Source: an uncultured Eubacteriales bacterium
Lineage (GTDB): Bacteria > Bacillota > Clostridia > Lachnospirales > CAMVHY01
DNA: 53,273 bases
Assembly (NCBI GenBank): GCA_948543815.1
Contig: CAOVHW010000007.1
Location: 1-53,273, forward strand
Reading direction: 5' to 3'
Shown: piece by piece, positions 43,368-51,352 of the stretch
Numbering within the stretch: position 1 is the stretch's first letter
How the letters are laid out: each line of letters begins with the position of its first letter
Translations under genes and position numbers: made by a program
Notes under the pieces: model-generated
Told to the model about the DNA's origin: nothing
Seen by the model: only the letters and a program-made list of their open reading frames with translations
Databases searched by the model: none

Positions 43368-43559
43368 TTGTCTATTTGCCCAAAAGGTAAAGTTTCTAAA
43401 GCTAGACGTGATAAGAGACGTGCACAAAATTGGAAAATATCTATGCCAAATTTAGTTAAATGTAATAAATGTGGCGCATTTACTATGCAACATGTTGTTT
43501 GTCGTGAATGTGGAACCTATAATAAAAGAAACGTAATTAATCTTGAAAAAAATAATTAA
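43368..43559 (+). CDS. rpmF: 50S ribosomal protein L32
   Basis: 63 residues when started at the TTG at 43368, which GAGAGGTGAG precedes by a few bases. The GTG at 43359 would lie inside that site. The core SKARRDKRRAQNWK and the zinc ribbon cysteines 32, 35, 45 and 48 identify L32, in its zinc-binding form. The usual partner upstream (YceD/DUF177) and downstream (plsX) genes are absent here. Confidence 0.95.
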   Translation: MSICPKGKVSKARRDKRRAQNWKISMPNLVKCNKCGAFTMQHVVCRECGTYNKRNVINLEKNN

Positions 43560-43564
43560 CACAA

Positions 43565-43596
43565 AAAAAATCTGGGCGCTGCCCAGTTTTTTATTA
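43565..43596 (+). terminator. Terminator of rpmF
   Basis: CTGGGC, loop GCT, GCCCAG (43572-43586), then six T. It begins six bases after the stop codon. Confidence 0.85.
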
Positions 43597-43612
43597 CAGG
43601 AGATGAATAGTC

Positions 43613-44944
43613 GTGAAGAAAATTTTATCATTCTTACTTATTTTATTTTTTGTCGTCACAAATTTAAATATTGTTTTAGCAGATGAAATTCCTGAAAATG
43701 TTCGTATCGGTTTAGTTTCACAACAAAAAAATTACATAGAAATAAAAAATAAAAAGCTTTATGTCAGTTGTAATGAAAATTTTTTGAACTGTGAGTTTGA
43801 TGCTGAGAAAAAATTTTCGGTGTCAATAGCAAAAAAATTTTACATAAATACGGAAAAATTTTATTTTACATATAATGATGCGTTATCCGCAAAAAAAAAT
43901 TATTCAAGCTCAATTGTTTACTTAAATGAAAACGGACTTTTTTCAATTTATGTTGGTGGCTATGAAAATTTTGAAAGTGCACAATTTGCAAATATTGATT
44001 TGAATGGTAAAATTATTTCGCCTGAGCAAAATAAATTGATTTTAAGCGCAGATGAAAAAAATGTTTTGATTTTTGATTCAAATTGTCCGCAATTTATGTC
44101 AAATGAATTTATCCAAATTGGTGATAGAAAATATCGTGGCGTTATTAAATTCGGAGTTTTTGATTCACAATCAATAACGCCAATAAATATTTTGCCGTTT
44201 GAAGAATATTTGTATAGCGTTGTGCCGTCAGAAATGTATTCGTTTTGGCCTCAGGAAGCTTTAAAAGCGCAGGCTGTTGCGGCGCGAACCTATGCAATAA
44301 ATAAAATGAAAACTCATGTACATAAAAATTGTGATTTGTGTGATACTGTTCACTGTCAAGAATATTTGGGAATAACTCGTGAAACTGAACGTGTAAATAA
44401 ACTCGTTGACGAAACAAAAAATATTTGTATCTATTATAAAAATAAACCGATAGAAGCTTTATTTTTTTCAAGCAGTGGTGGACCGACTGAAAATTCCGAA
44501 AATGTTTTTGTGACAGCGCTTGATTATTTAAGAAGTGTGCCGCAAATTAATGAAACAGCACGAACATGGACACGTGAATTTAAATTTTCAGAGATTGAAA
44601 AACTTCTTACTGACAAAAAAATTTATATCGGAAATGTTTTAGGAATACAAATTTTGAGTTTATTACCAAGTGGCCGCGTTAATGAAATGATTATTATCGG
44701 AACAAACGGTGAAAAAAAATTAAGCGGTGAAGGAACAAAAAGTTTTTTTGCAAAAACTAAAAATGGTTCACTTGAAAGCCGATTTTTTGAAATTCAAAGT
44801 ACAAATGACTCAATAATTTTTTCAGGTAGAGGTTCAGGACATGGTGTCGGAATGAGTCAATACGGTGCAAAAGGTATGGCCGAGTTAGGTTACGATTTCA
44901 TTGATATATTAAAATATTATTACACTGGTGTAGAAGTTAGATGA
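43613..44944 (+). CDS. spoIID: SpoIID/LytB-domain protein
   Basis: 443 residues with a GTG start after CAGGAG. A signal peptide or anchor spans about 1-23. The SpoIID domain runs from about 190 to the end: NILPFEEYLYSVVPSEM, WPQEALKAQAVAARTYA, CDLCDTVHCQEYLG, ALFFSSSGGPTENSENV and the terminal GRGSGHGVGMSQYGAKGMA. SpoIID is the lytic transglycosylase needed for engulfment. The longer N-terminal region differs from the short Bacillus protein, so a general LytB-type role is possible. It overlaps queA by four bases, an order often seen in Clostridia and relatives. Confidence 0.88.
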   Translation: MKKILSFLLILFFVVTNLNIVLADEIPENVRIGLVSQQKNYIEIKNKKLYVSCNENFLNCEFDAEKKFSVSIAKKFYINTEKFYFTYNDALSAKKNYSSSIVYLNENGLFSIYVGGYENFESAQFANIDLNGKIISPEQNKLILSADEKNVLIFDSNCPQFMSNEFIQIGDRKYRGVIKFGVFDSQSITPINILPFEEYLYSVVPSEMYSFWPQEALKAQAVAARTYAINKMKTHVHKNCDLCDTVHCQEYLGITRETERVNKLVDETKNICIYYKNKPIEALFFSSSGGPTENSENVFVTALDYLRSVPQINETARTWTREFKFSEIEKLLTDKKIYIGNVLGIQILSLLPSGRVNEMIIIGTNGEKKLSGEGTKSFFAKTKNGSLESRFFEIQSTNDSIIFSGRGSGHGVGMSQYGAKGMAELGYDFIDILKYYYTGVEVR

Positions 44945-45972
44945 AAAATTATTTATGTAAGCAAGATTTTTTTTTTGAATTACCAGATGAATTTATAGCT
45001 CAAACACCTATAAAAAATCGCGATAAATCAAAGCTTATGGTTTTGGACAAGTCAAATGATATTATTGAACACAAAGTATTTGAAAATATTATCGATTATT
45101 TAAATTCCGGCGATTGCCTTGTATTAAATAATACTCGTGTTATTCCGGCGCGTTTGATTGGCGTAAAGCAAAATTCTTCAACAAAAATTGAAATTTTGTT
45201 GCTAAAAAGATTAGACCAAAATTTGTGGGAAGTTTTAGTAAAACCTGCTAAAAAATTGCATATTGGAGATAAAATAAATTTCGGAAATTTATTTGCTGAA
45301 CTTATAAAAATAAATGATGATGGTAACAGAATTATAAAATTTTTTTATGATGGAATTTTTGAAGAAATTTTAGATAAACTTGGTGAAATGCCGCTGCCGC
45401 CATATATAAAAACAAAATTGAATGACAAAAATCGTTATCAAACCGTTTACGCAAAATATGATGGTTCTGCTGCGGCACCAACTGCTGGTTTACATTTTAC
45501 AAATGAACTTTTAAAAAAAATAAAGAAAAAAGGAATTTTAATTGCTAATTTGACTTTACATGTTGGGCTCGGAACTTTTCGCCCTGTTAAAGTGGAAAAT
45601 GTTTTTGAGCATAAAATGCATTCAGAATTTTTTATTTTAAATGAAGAAAATGCACAAATCATTAACAACGCCAAAAAAAATGGTGGAAGAATAATTGCCG
45701 TTGGAACAACAAGTTGCCGAACACTTGAAAGTTGTGCTGAGTCAAATGGTTTTGTAAATGCGAAGTCTGGTTGGACTGACATTTTTATTTATCCAGGATA
45801 TAAATTTAAAATTGTGGATGCTTTGATAACAAATTTTCATTTGCCGGAATCAACTTTAATTATGTTAGTGTCAGCTTTTTATGGACGTGAGAAAACTTTA
45901 TGTGCTTATGAACAAGCAAAAAAAAATGGCTACAAATTTTTTAGTTTTGGTGACGCAATGTTTATAAAATAA
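44941..45972 (+). CDS. queA: S-adenosylmethionine:tRNA ribosyltransferase-isomerase
   Basis: Makes epoxyqueuosine from preQ1-tRNA. It has 343 residues with family motifs FELPDEFIAQTPIKNRDKSKLM, NNTRVIPARLIG, MPLPPYI, YAKYDGSAAAPTAGLHFT, TLHVGLGTF and FHLPESTLIMLVSAF. The ATGA overlap with the SpoIID-domain gene shows coupling. The usual downstream tgt gene is missing; a terminator and an unrelated coiled-coil operon follow. Confidence 0.97.
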   Translation: MKNYLCKQDFFFELPDEFIAQTPIKNRDKSKLMVLDKSNDIIEHKVFENIIDYLNSGDCLVLNNTRVIPARLIGVKQNSSTKIEILLLKRLDQNLWEVLVKPAKKLHIGDKINFGNLFAELIKINDDGNRIIKFFYDGIFEEILDKLGEMPLPPYIKTKLNDKNRYQTVYAKYDGSAAAPTAGLHFTNELLKKIKKKGILIANLTLHVGLGTFRPVKVENVFEHKMHSEFFILNEENAQIINNAKKNGGRIIAVGTTSCRTLESCAESNGFVNAKSGWTDIFIYPGYKFKIVDALITNFHLPESTLIMLVSAFYGREKTLCAYEQAKKNGYKFFSFGDAMFIK

Positions 45973-46025
45973 AAACTTAGATAAAAAATCACTATCGTTA
46001 AGTTAAGCCTCTCTCAAAAAGCTAC

Positions 46026-46068
46026 AAAAAAGCCCCTTTATCTGAAAAAGATATGGAGCTTTTTTTAT
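46026..46068 (+). terminator. Terminator after queA
   Basis: An imperfect stem AAAAAGC..CC..TATC / GATA..GG..GCTTTTT ends in a T run. The rest of the 296-base gap 45973-46268 holds only this hairpin and the promoter at 46195. Confidence 0.6.
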
Positions 46069-46194
46069 TAATAATTCTTTCTTTATTGATACATAATAAA
46101 AATAAATTAGGTGTTATGTTATAATAAAATTACTTACTTCAATAGGTATTTCCATTTTTATATTTATTTGCATATAATGTCAAATAATAGTGCC

Positions 46195-46224
46195 TTGACT
46201 TAAAGCTTTTCCTTAAGATATAAT
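46195..46224 (+). promoter_or_regulatory. Promoter of the coiled-coil pair
   Basis: TTGACT (46195-46200), an 18-base spacer and a perfect TATAAT (46219-46224), about 45 bases before the first start codon. Confidence 0.75.
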
Positions 46225-46268
46225 CTCATACGAACTGTAAAAAATATTTTAATAAGGATGGGATTATT

Positions 46269-46931
46269 TTGGGAATTTTTGCATCAATAGCAAGAGCAAG
46301 GGAAAACGATTCAGAAACTAGGTTGTCGGAGGCAAGGGCTAGAGAGTCTGAGGCAAAAGCTAAGGAAAATGATTCACGAACCAAACAAATACAAGCTGAA
46401 ATACAATTAGAAAAAGCTAAAAGGGAACGAGAAAATGATTCAAAAGAGCAAGATAGAAAAACAATGAATCTTCAGGCCAGTATTCAAGAAAGAGTGAGAG
46501 CAGCAGAAGAAAAAGCCAGAGCTGACCAGGAAAAGAGAAATGAAGAAAGAGATGCAAGACTTAGAAAAGAGCAAAAACAAATGGAAGAAAGGTTAAGACA
46601 AGAATTATTACAGTTAATAAATGACTTGCGAAATCAGATAGCAATTTTAAAACAAAAATTATCGACAAGTGAGCAGGCTGATGCTGTAAGAAATAGAATT
46701 TTGAGTGGTTTACAAACATCAATAAATAATTTATCTGCTAAGGGTGAAAGCTTTGAATCTAAGCTTGCATGCTTAGTAACAGATGTTCAACTGATTAGAG
46801 AAGATTTTCAAGGACATTTTGATAGCATAGGCGACCAATTATCATTATTAAATGATGAGATTCAACAAATACAAAGTGAAGAAAATAGGGTGCCAGCCTT
46901 GGAAAATGTTCCTATGTTAGAAATGCAATAA
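46269..46931 (+). CDS. Unknown 220-aa coiled-coil protein, first of a pair
   Basis: TTG start after AAGGATGG at about ten bases. Residues 5-115 are a near-continuous Glu/Arg/Lys/Gln/Ala helix with repeats such as ARENDSETR, KAKENDSRTK and RERENDSKEQ. Residues 120-200 form a second, less charged helical region. It ends PMLEMQ. It has no signal peptide and no membrane segment. Arginine is mostly AGA/AGG and Leu mostly TTA/TTG, unlike the CGT/CGA-using housekeeping neighbours, which hints at transfer. The function is unknown. Confidence 0.72.
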   Translation: MGIFASIARARENDSETRLSEARARESEAKAKENDSRTKQIQAEIQLEKAKRERENDSKEQDRKTMNLQASIQERVRAAEEKARADQEKRNEERDARLRKEQKQMEERLRQELLQLINDLRNQIAILKQKLSTSEQADAVRNRILSGLQTSINNLSAKGESFESKLACLVTDVQLIREDFQGHFDSIGDQLSLLNDEIQQIQSEENRVPALENVPMLEMQ

Positions 46932-46958
46932 ATTTAAGAAAAGGATGTGTGGTATAAA

Positions 46959-47903
46959 ATGTTTTTTAAACGGTTATGGGAATGGATAAAAGATACTTAT
47001 TATAAAATATCTGATTGGTTTAAAGAACATTTTACAAGAACGGAAATAGAAAGAACAGAAATGGAGGAAAATACTGTGAACGAAACAACTCAATTACTAC
47101 CACATGAAACAGAAGGGCAGTCTACTCAATCTTTTTGGAAAAACAGTTGGGATAAGACATGCAACCTTTTTAATTCCTTAAAATCACGTTTTACCACAAT
47201 GAGACAAAGAATTTATGAGGAAGAAAGACAATCACTTGAGCGATTAGCTGAATCAGAACAACAATTAGCTGAAGCAGAACAACGGTTAGCTGAAGCCAGA
47301 GAAGAAAGAGAGCGAGACCGATTAGAACAAGAGAAGGCCACAGAAGGGCTTAAACAACGATTAGAAGCAGAAAGACAACAAAACGATGAAGAAATTCAAC
47401 AGATGTACAGAGAATTGCAAGAAATACGTGAAAAAAATGCTAGAGAAGACAGAGAATGGAAAGAAAAACGAGATAGAGAAATGCAGGAATTAATAAAAGA
47501 GTCTAGAGAAGCAACAGAGAGTTTTAGAATAGCTATGGAGGAACAAAAACTGCGAGATAGAGAGTATATTAATAACTTAGAAATATTTGCCATCACTTTG
47601 GTTAAATTTTCAAGATGTATTGTTGAGAGAGATGCTAAATTGATTTATGCTTTAGAATGTACAAGAGATTGTTTGCAAATGTGTAATCAGCGAGCGATAC
47701 AACTCAGCAACTTAATACAACATCTTTTTAGAGAAAATTCATTTTTGAGATTGTATATATACCAAGCTCATATACTGAGACACCGTATAGACTTATATCC
47801 ATCACCACAGTTTAGTCAAAGGCAAATATCAGCAATACAAAGAGCAATAACAAATGAACCAACGCCTATGTTAGAAATGTCAAAAGAGCATCTACATGAA
47901 TAG
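46959..47903 (+). CDS. Unknown coiled-coil protein, second of a pair
   Basis: About 314 residues from the ATG at 46959. A GTG at 46947 is alternative but lies against the AAAGGATG site. The N-terminal 30 residues are aromatic and basic (WEWIKDTYYKISDWFKEHF), possibly a membrane-contacting helix. A short Thr/Glu segment containing ETTQLL follows. Residues 85-205 are a strong coiled coil with LAESEQQLAEAEQRLAEA repeats, then a helical C-terminal domain. PMLEM recurs near the end, as in the upstream protein. The final codons and stop lie inside the terminator stem. Confidence 0.7.
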   Translation: MFFKRLWEWIKDTYYKISDWFKEHFTRTEIERTEMEENTVNETTQLLPHETEGQSTQSFWKNSWDKTCNLFNSLKSRFTTMRQRIYEEERQSLERLAESEQQLAEAEQRLAEAREERERDRLEQEKATEGLKQRLEAERQQNDEEIQQMYRELQEIREKNAREDREWKEKRDREMQELIKESREATESFRIAMEEQKLRDREYINNLEIFAITLVKFSRCIVERDAKLIYALECTRDCLQMCNQRAIQLSNLIQHLFRENSFLRLYIYQAHILRHRIDLYPSPQFSQRQISAIQRAITNEPTPMLEMSKEHLHE

Positions 47904-47920
47904 ATGCTCTTTTTTTATTA
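47883..47920 (+). terminator. Terminator that also encodes the last residues of the coiled-coil protein
   Basis: AAAGAGCATCTA (47883-47894), loop CATGAA, TAGATGCTCTTT (47901-47912), then T. The stop codon TAG is the first three bases of the right arm. Confidence 0.88.
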
Positions 47921-47934
47921 AATGTTTACTTTTT

Positions 47935-49074
47935 TTATCTTTTTCTTGAGAATAAGCTTTTGTTTGAAATTCGATTTAAATTAATTATTATGCCAATGGC
48001 AATCATGTTGACTAGCATTGAACTTCCACCGTAACTAACAAACGGTAGTGGCATACCTGTGTTTGGTAAAATTCCCGTTACAACGCCAACATTTATTGCT
48101 GTTTGAAAAGCAAACATTCCAGCAATTCCTGAAGCTAAAAGTTTACCTAAAAATGAGCTAGAATGCTTAGCGGTATCAATACAAGTCATAATGATAAAAA
48201 ATAACAAGCCGAGAACAACGAGGCAACCAACAAATCCAAATTCTTCGCTTATAACTGAAAAGATAAAATCGTTGTGAGATTCCGGCAGATAATTCAAGCG
48301 ATTAATTGTTCCATTATAAAGACCTTTGCCCCAAATTTGTCCGGAACCTATTGCAAACATTGATTGTTTAGTTTGATAAAAATTTTGGCTAAATTGGTCA
48401 GCTTTTATTAACGAAGTTATTCTATCAATTTGATAGTCCTTTAAAAATTTATTTACAATCAAATGGTCTTCACGAAGTGTATCCCAAAATAAAAATAACA
48501 TTACTGGCAAGCAATACAAAACGGTTTTCAAAATATATTTATAATCGATGCAGCCGACAAATAAAATTATAAAAGTTATTAATAAGATAACGATGCTAGC
48601 AGAAAGTGATGGCTCTTTCATAATTAAAATGACAGGGATTAATGACGTTACTAAAATGAAGAGTAGGGTAGGGATTCTATTTATTTTTTCATACTTGACA
48701 TTAATGATACTTGACAAAGATATTATACTAAATATTTTTGCGAACTCAGAAGGTTGGATACCGATAGGGCCGATACTAATCCAACGTGTTACGGAGTTAC
48801 TATCATTTTTACCGATAATAATTACGGCGATGAGTAAAATTAAATTTAAGATATAGATTAACAGATGGAACTTACAGATCATTTCGTAATCGATAAAAGA
48901 AAAAATAAACATTGCGCCGATACCGATTAAGAGCCACATTTTTTGACTTGCATATTCATTTGAAGTCCAACCGGAGTTATAGATATGAGTAGCGCTTCCA
49001 ATTGCAACGATACCGATAATTGAGATAAGTAAGACAGCAATTACGAGTAGCATTGCTTTTTTTTTCCGAAACAT
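47935..49074 (-). CDS. rodA: RodA/FtsW/SpoVE family SEDS peptidoglycan polymerase
   Basis: 379 residues with about ten membrane helices. The SEDS features are RWISIGPIGIQPSEFAKI, the catalytic-loop region GQIWGKGLYNGTINRLNYLPESHNDFIFSVISEEFG, and the C-terminal LPNTGMPLPFVSYGGSSML. Polymerises glycan strands with a class B PBP. RodA is preferred over FtsW from GSATHIYN and RWISIGPIGIQ, but no mre or PBP2 gene lies beside it. The ATG follows GTGGAGG. It converges on the coiled-coil operon. Confidence 0.93.
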   Translation of the reverse strand: MFRKKKAMLLVIAVLLISIIGIVAIGSATHIYNSGWTSNEYASQKMWLLIGIGAMFIFSFIDYEMICKFHLLIYILNLILLIAVIIIGKNDSNSVTRWISIGPIGIQPSEFAKIFSIISLSSIINVKYEKINRIPTLLFILVTSLIPVILIMKEPSLSASIVILLITFIILFVGCIDYKYILKTVLYCLPVMLFLFWDTLREDHLIVNKFLKDYQIDRITSLIKADQFSQNFYQTKQSMFAIGSGQIWGKGLYNGTINRLNYLPESHNDFIFSVISEEFGFVGCLVVLGLLFFIIMTCIDTAKHSSSFLGKLLASGIAGMFAFQTAINVGVVTGILPNTGMPLPFVSYGGSSMLVNMIAIGIIINLNRISNKSLFSRKR

Positions 49075-49152
49075 AGAAAATCCTCCACATATTTTTTTTA
49101 TATTATATCATAAAAAATTTTTAGTAGCAAAAAATAATTCCGAGTATTTAAC

Positions 49153-49180
49153 TTTACTTTTTCTAAAAAAGTGATATTAT
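49153..49180 (+). promoter_or_regulatory. Possible promoter of the Fe-S cluster operon
   Basis: TTTACT (49153-49158), a 16-base spacer and TATTAT (49175-49180), shortly before the regulator's GGAGATGAT site. An IscR-type regulator would be expected to bind here. No clear operator palindrome is visible to me. Confidence 0.4.
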
Positions 49181-49203
49181 AAATTATGTTGGAGATGATA
49201 TGA

Positions 49204-49626
49204 ATGAAATTATCAACGCGAAGTCGCTACGGCTTAAAAGCAATAGTCGATATTGCGAGCCAAAATTTTTCACCTACATGCGTAAAAAATATTGCGGCTC
49301 GTCAAAATATCCCTGAAAATTATTTGGAACAAATTATTGCGATTCTAAAAAAATTTGGATTCGTAAAAAGCATACGTGGTGCGCAAGGTGGATATATTCT
49401 TAATTGTGACCCAACCGTTACAACTGTCGGTGATGTTTTACGAAAATTAGAGGGCTCACTTTATCCCGTAAATTGTTTAGAGTCCGTAAAAAATTGTAAC
49501 GATGCCGATTGTAATAATTGTTTTACAAAAAATGTTTGGGCACGAATCTATGACAATATATCGCGTGCAGTTGATTCCATTACGCTTAATGATTTAGTAA
49601 ATGATTATAAAAAAATTTCGCAGTAA
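49204..49626 (+). CDS. iscR: Rrf2-family transcriptional regulator (IscR-like)
   Basis: 140 residues. The N-terminal winged helix begins MKLSTRSRYGLKAIVDIA, and the recognition helix and wing are NIPENYLEQIIAILKKFGFVKSIRGAQGGY. Cys91, Cys98, Cys103 and Cys106 lie in the loop that binds [2Fe-2S] in IscR. Spacing differs slightly from the E. coli protein. It is first in an operon with the desulfurase and scaffold genes, so it probably adjusts their expression to Fe-S demand. Confidence 0.93.
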   Translation: MKLSTRSRYGLKAIVDIASQNFSPTCVKNIAARQNIPENYLEQIIAILKKFGFVKSIRGAQGGYILNCDPTVTTVGDVLRKLEGSLYPVNCLESVKNCNDADCNNCFTKNVWARIYDNISRAVDSITLNDLVNDYKKISQ

Positions 49627-49638
49627 AGGAGAATTATT

Positions 49639-50805
49639 ATGGTTTATTTTGATAATGCGGCGACAACTAAACTTGATAAAAATGTTTTGGAAAGTATGTT
49701 GCCTTATTTGACTGATTCATATGGCAATCCGTCAAGTATCTATAAATTAGCGCAGGAAAATCGTATTGCTATTGAAAATGCACGTAGCTCAATTGCTTCA
49801 ATATTTAATGCGAAACCAAATGAAATTTATTTTACAAGTGGTGGCACTGAATCTGATAATTGGGCGCTAAAATGTATTGCGCAAGCGTATCAAAAAAAAG
49901 GTAAACATATTATTACAAGTTCAATTGAACATCATGCAGTTTTACATTCTTGTAAATATCTTGAGACACAAGGTTTTCGAGTGACATATTTGCCAGTTGA
50001 TAAAGATGGATTAATTGATTTGGAGAAGCTGAAGGAAAGTATTTGCGACGATACAATTCTCATTTCGATTATATTTGCCAACAATGAGATTGGAACGATT
50101 CAACCGATTGAGGAAATTGGGGAAATTGCACATGAACACAATATTATTTTTCATACGGATGCGGTTCAAGCAGTTGGTTCCGTTGCAATTGATGTAGAAA
50201 AAATGAATATTGATGCGATGTCACTGTCGGCACATAAATTTTATGGCCCAAAAGGAATTGGTGCTTTATATTTGCGCAAAAATGTTAAAATTATACCGTT
50301 TATGGACGGTGGTGCACAGGAATTTTCAAAGCGTGGCGGTACGGAAAATGTTCCGGGAATTATCGGAATGGCAAAAGCACTTGAAATTGCGTACGAAAAT
50401 TTAGATGAAAATAATATTTTTTTAACGAAATTGCGTGACAAATTAGTTGAGAATATTTTAAAAAATGTTCCGCATTGTAGATTAAATGGCCATCGTTATA
50501 AAAGATTGCCAAACAACGTAAACATTTCTTTTGAATTTATTGAAGGCGAATCACTTTTATTGTTGTTAGATTCAAAAGGATTTTTTGCATCAAGTGGTTC
50601 AGCGTGTACGTCAGGTTCACTTGATCCATCACATGTTTTGCTGGCAATAGGTTTGCCGCATGAAATTGCACATGGTTCATTAAGAATTACGTTGGGCAAG
50701 TATAATACGTCAAAAGAAGTTGATTCGTTTTTGACGGAACTACCTGAAATAATAAAAAGATTACGGGATATGTCGCCACTTTATGACGAATATCTAAAAA
50801 AATAA
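49639..50805 (+). CDS. Cysteine desulfurase (NifS/IscS type)
   Basis: PLP enzyme that supplies persulfide sulfur. It has 388 residues. The PLP lysine is Lys200 in SLSAHKFYGPKGIG, and the active-site Cys323 is in SSGSACTSG, the short loop of class I desulfurases. It starts 12 bases after the regulator with AAAGGAG. It also lies next to the scaffold gene, as in the Firmicutes nifS-nifU/iscU arrangement. The name nifS or iscS cannot be chosen from sequence alone. Confidence 0.96.
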   Translation: MVYFDNAATTKLDKNVLESMLPYLTDSYGNPSSIYKLAQENRIAIENARSSIASIFNAKPNEIYFTSGGTESDNWALKCIAQAYQKKGKHIITSSIEHHAVLHSCKYLETQGFRVTYLPVDKDGLIDLEKLKESICDDTILISIIFANNEIGTIQPIEEIGEIAHEHNIIFHTDAVQAVGSVAIDVEKMNIDAMSLSAHKFYGPKGIGALYLRKNVKIIPFMDGGAQEFSKRGGTENVPGIIGMAKALEIAYENLDENNIFLTKLRDKLVENILKNVPHCRLNGHRYKRLPNNVNISFEFIEGESLLLLLDSKGFFASSGSACTSGSLDPSHVLLAIGLPHEIAHGSLRITLGKYNTSKEVDSFLTELPEIIKRLRDMSPLYDEYLKK

Positions 50806-50820
50806 TTTGAGGTGATAAAT

Positions 50821-51240
50821 ATGGCTTACAGCGAAAAAGTTATGGACCATTTTATGAATCCACGTAATGTTGGTTCATTGGAAGATGCAAATGGAGTTGG
50901 AACCGTTGGAAATGCAAAATGTGGCGACATAATGAAAATATATTTGAAAGTTAAAAATAACGTGATTGAAGATGTAAAGTTTAAAACTTTTGGCTGTGGC
51001 GCCGCAATTGCTACGAGCAGTATGGCAACAGAGCTTGTGAAAGGCAAAAATATTTATGACGCACTAAAAATTACAAATAAGGCTGTGATGGAAGCATTGG
51101 ATGGATTACCACCAGTAAAAATTCATTGTTCGTGTTTGGCGGAGGAAGCTTTACATGCTGCAATTTTAGATTATGCGCAAAAAAATATGGAAACTGATGA
51201 ATTTAATAAATTAAAAGAAAAATTGGGAACGAAAAAATAA
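50821..51240 (+). CDS. iscU: Fe-S cluster assembly scaffold IscU/NifU-N
   Basis: I choose the ATG at 50821. GAGGTGAT precedes it, and a GTG nine bases earlier lies inside that site. It has 139 residues. The ligands Cys34, Asp36, Cys59 and Cys103 are in GNAKCGD, TFGCGAA and KIHCSC, and Cys105 is an additional cysteine. Only the IscU domain is present, not full-length NifU. Genes for HscAB and ferredoxin, found in proteobacterial isc operons, are absent, and so is the mnmA that often follows in Firmicutes. Confidence 0.96.
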   Translation: MAYSEKVMDHFMNPRNVGSLEDANGVGTVGNAKCGDIMKIYLKVKNNVIEDVKFKTFGCGAAIATSSMATELVKGKNIYDALKITNKAVMEALDGLPPVKIHCSCLAEEALHAAILDYAQKNMETDEFNKLKEKLGTKK

Positions 51241-51352
51241 ATTTTATTTACATTAAAAAGCTTAGTTCATGCGAAAATTTTTAGATGTTTTTAAACATTT
51301 TATTGATTTCAGAAAAAATATATTATAAAATTAACATGGGTGATAATTTAAA

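Noticed and set aside
44145..44471. 108-codon minus-strand frame opposite spoIID
   Set aside because: Antisense to the conserved SpoIID core, with no initiation signals.
46269..47903. Prophage or phage tail fragment
   Set aside because: The coiled coils suggested tail fibres or tape measure, but no phage structural, integrase or lysis gene is near and the genes are flanked by queA and rodA.
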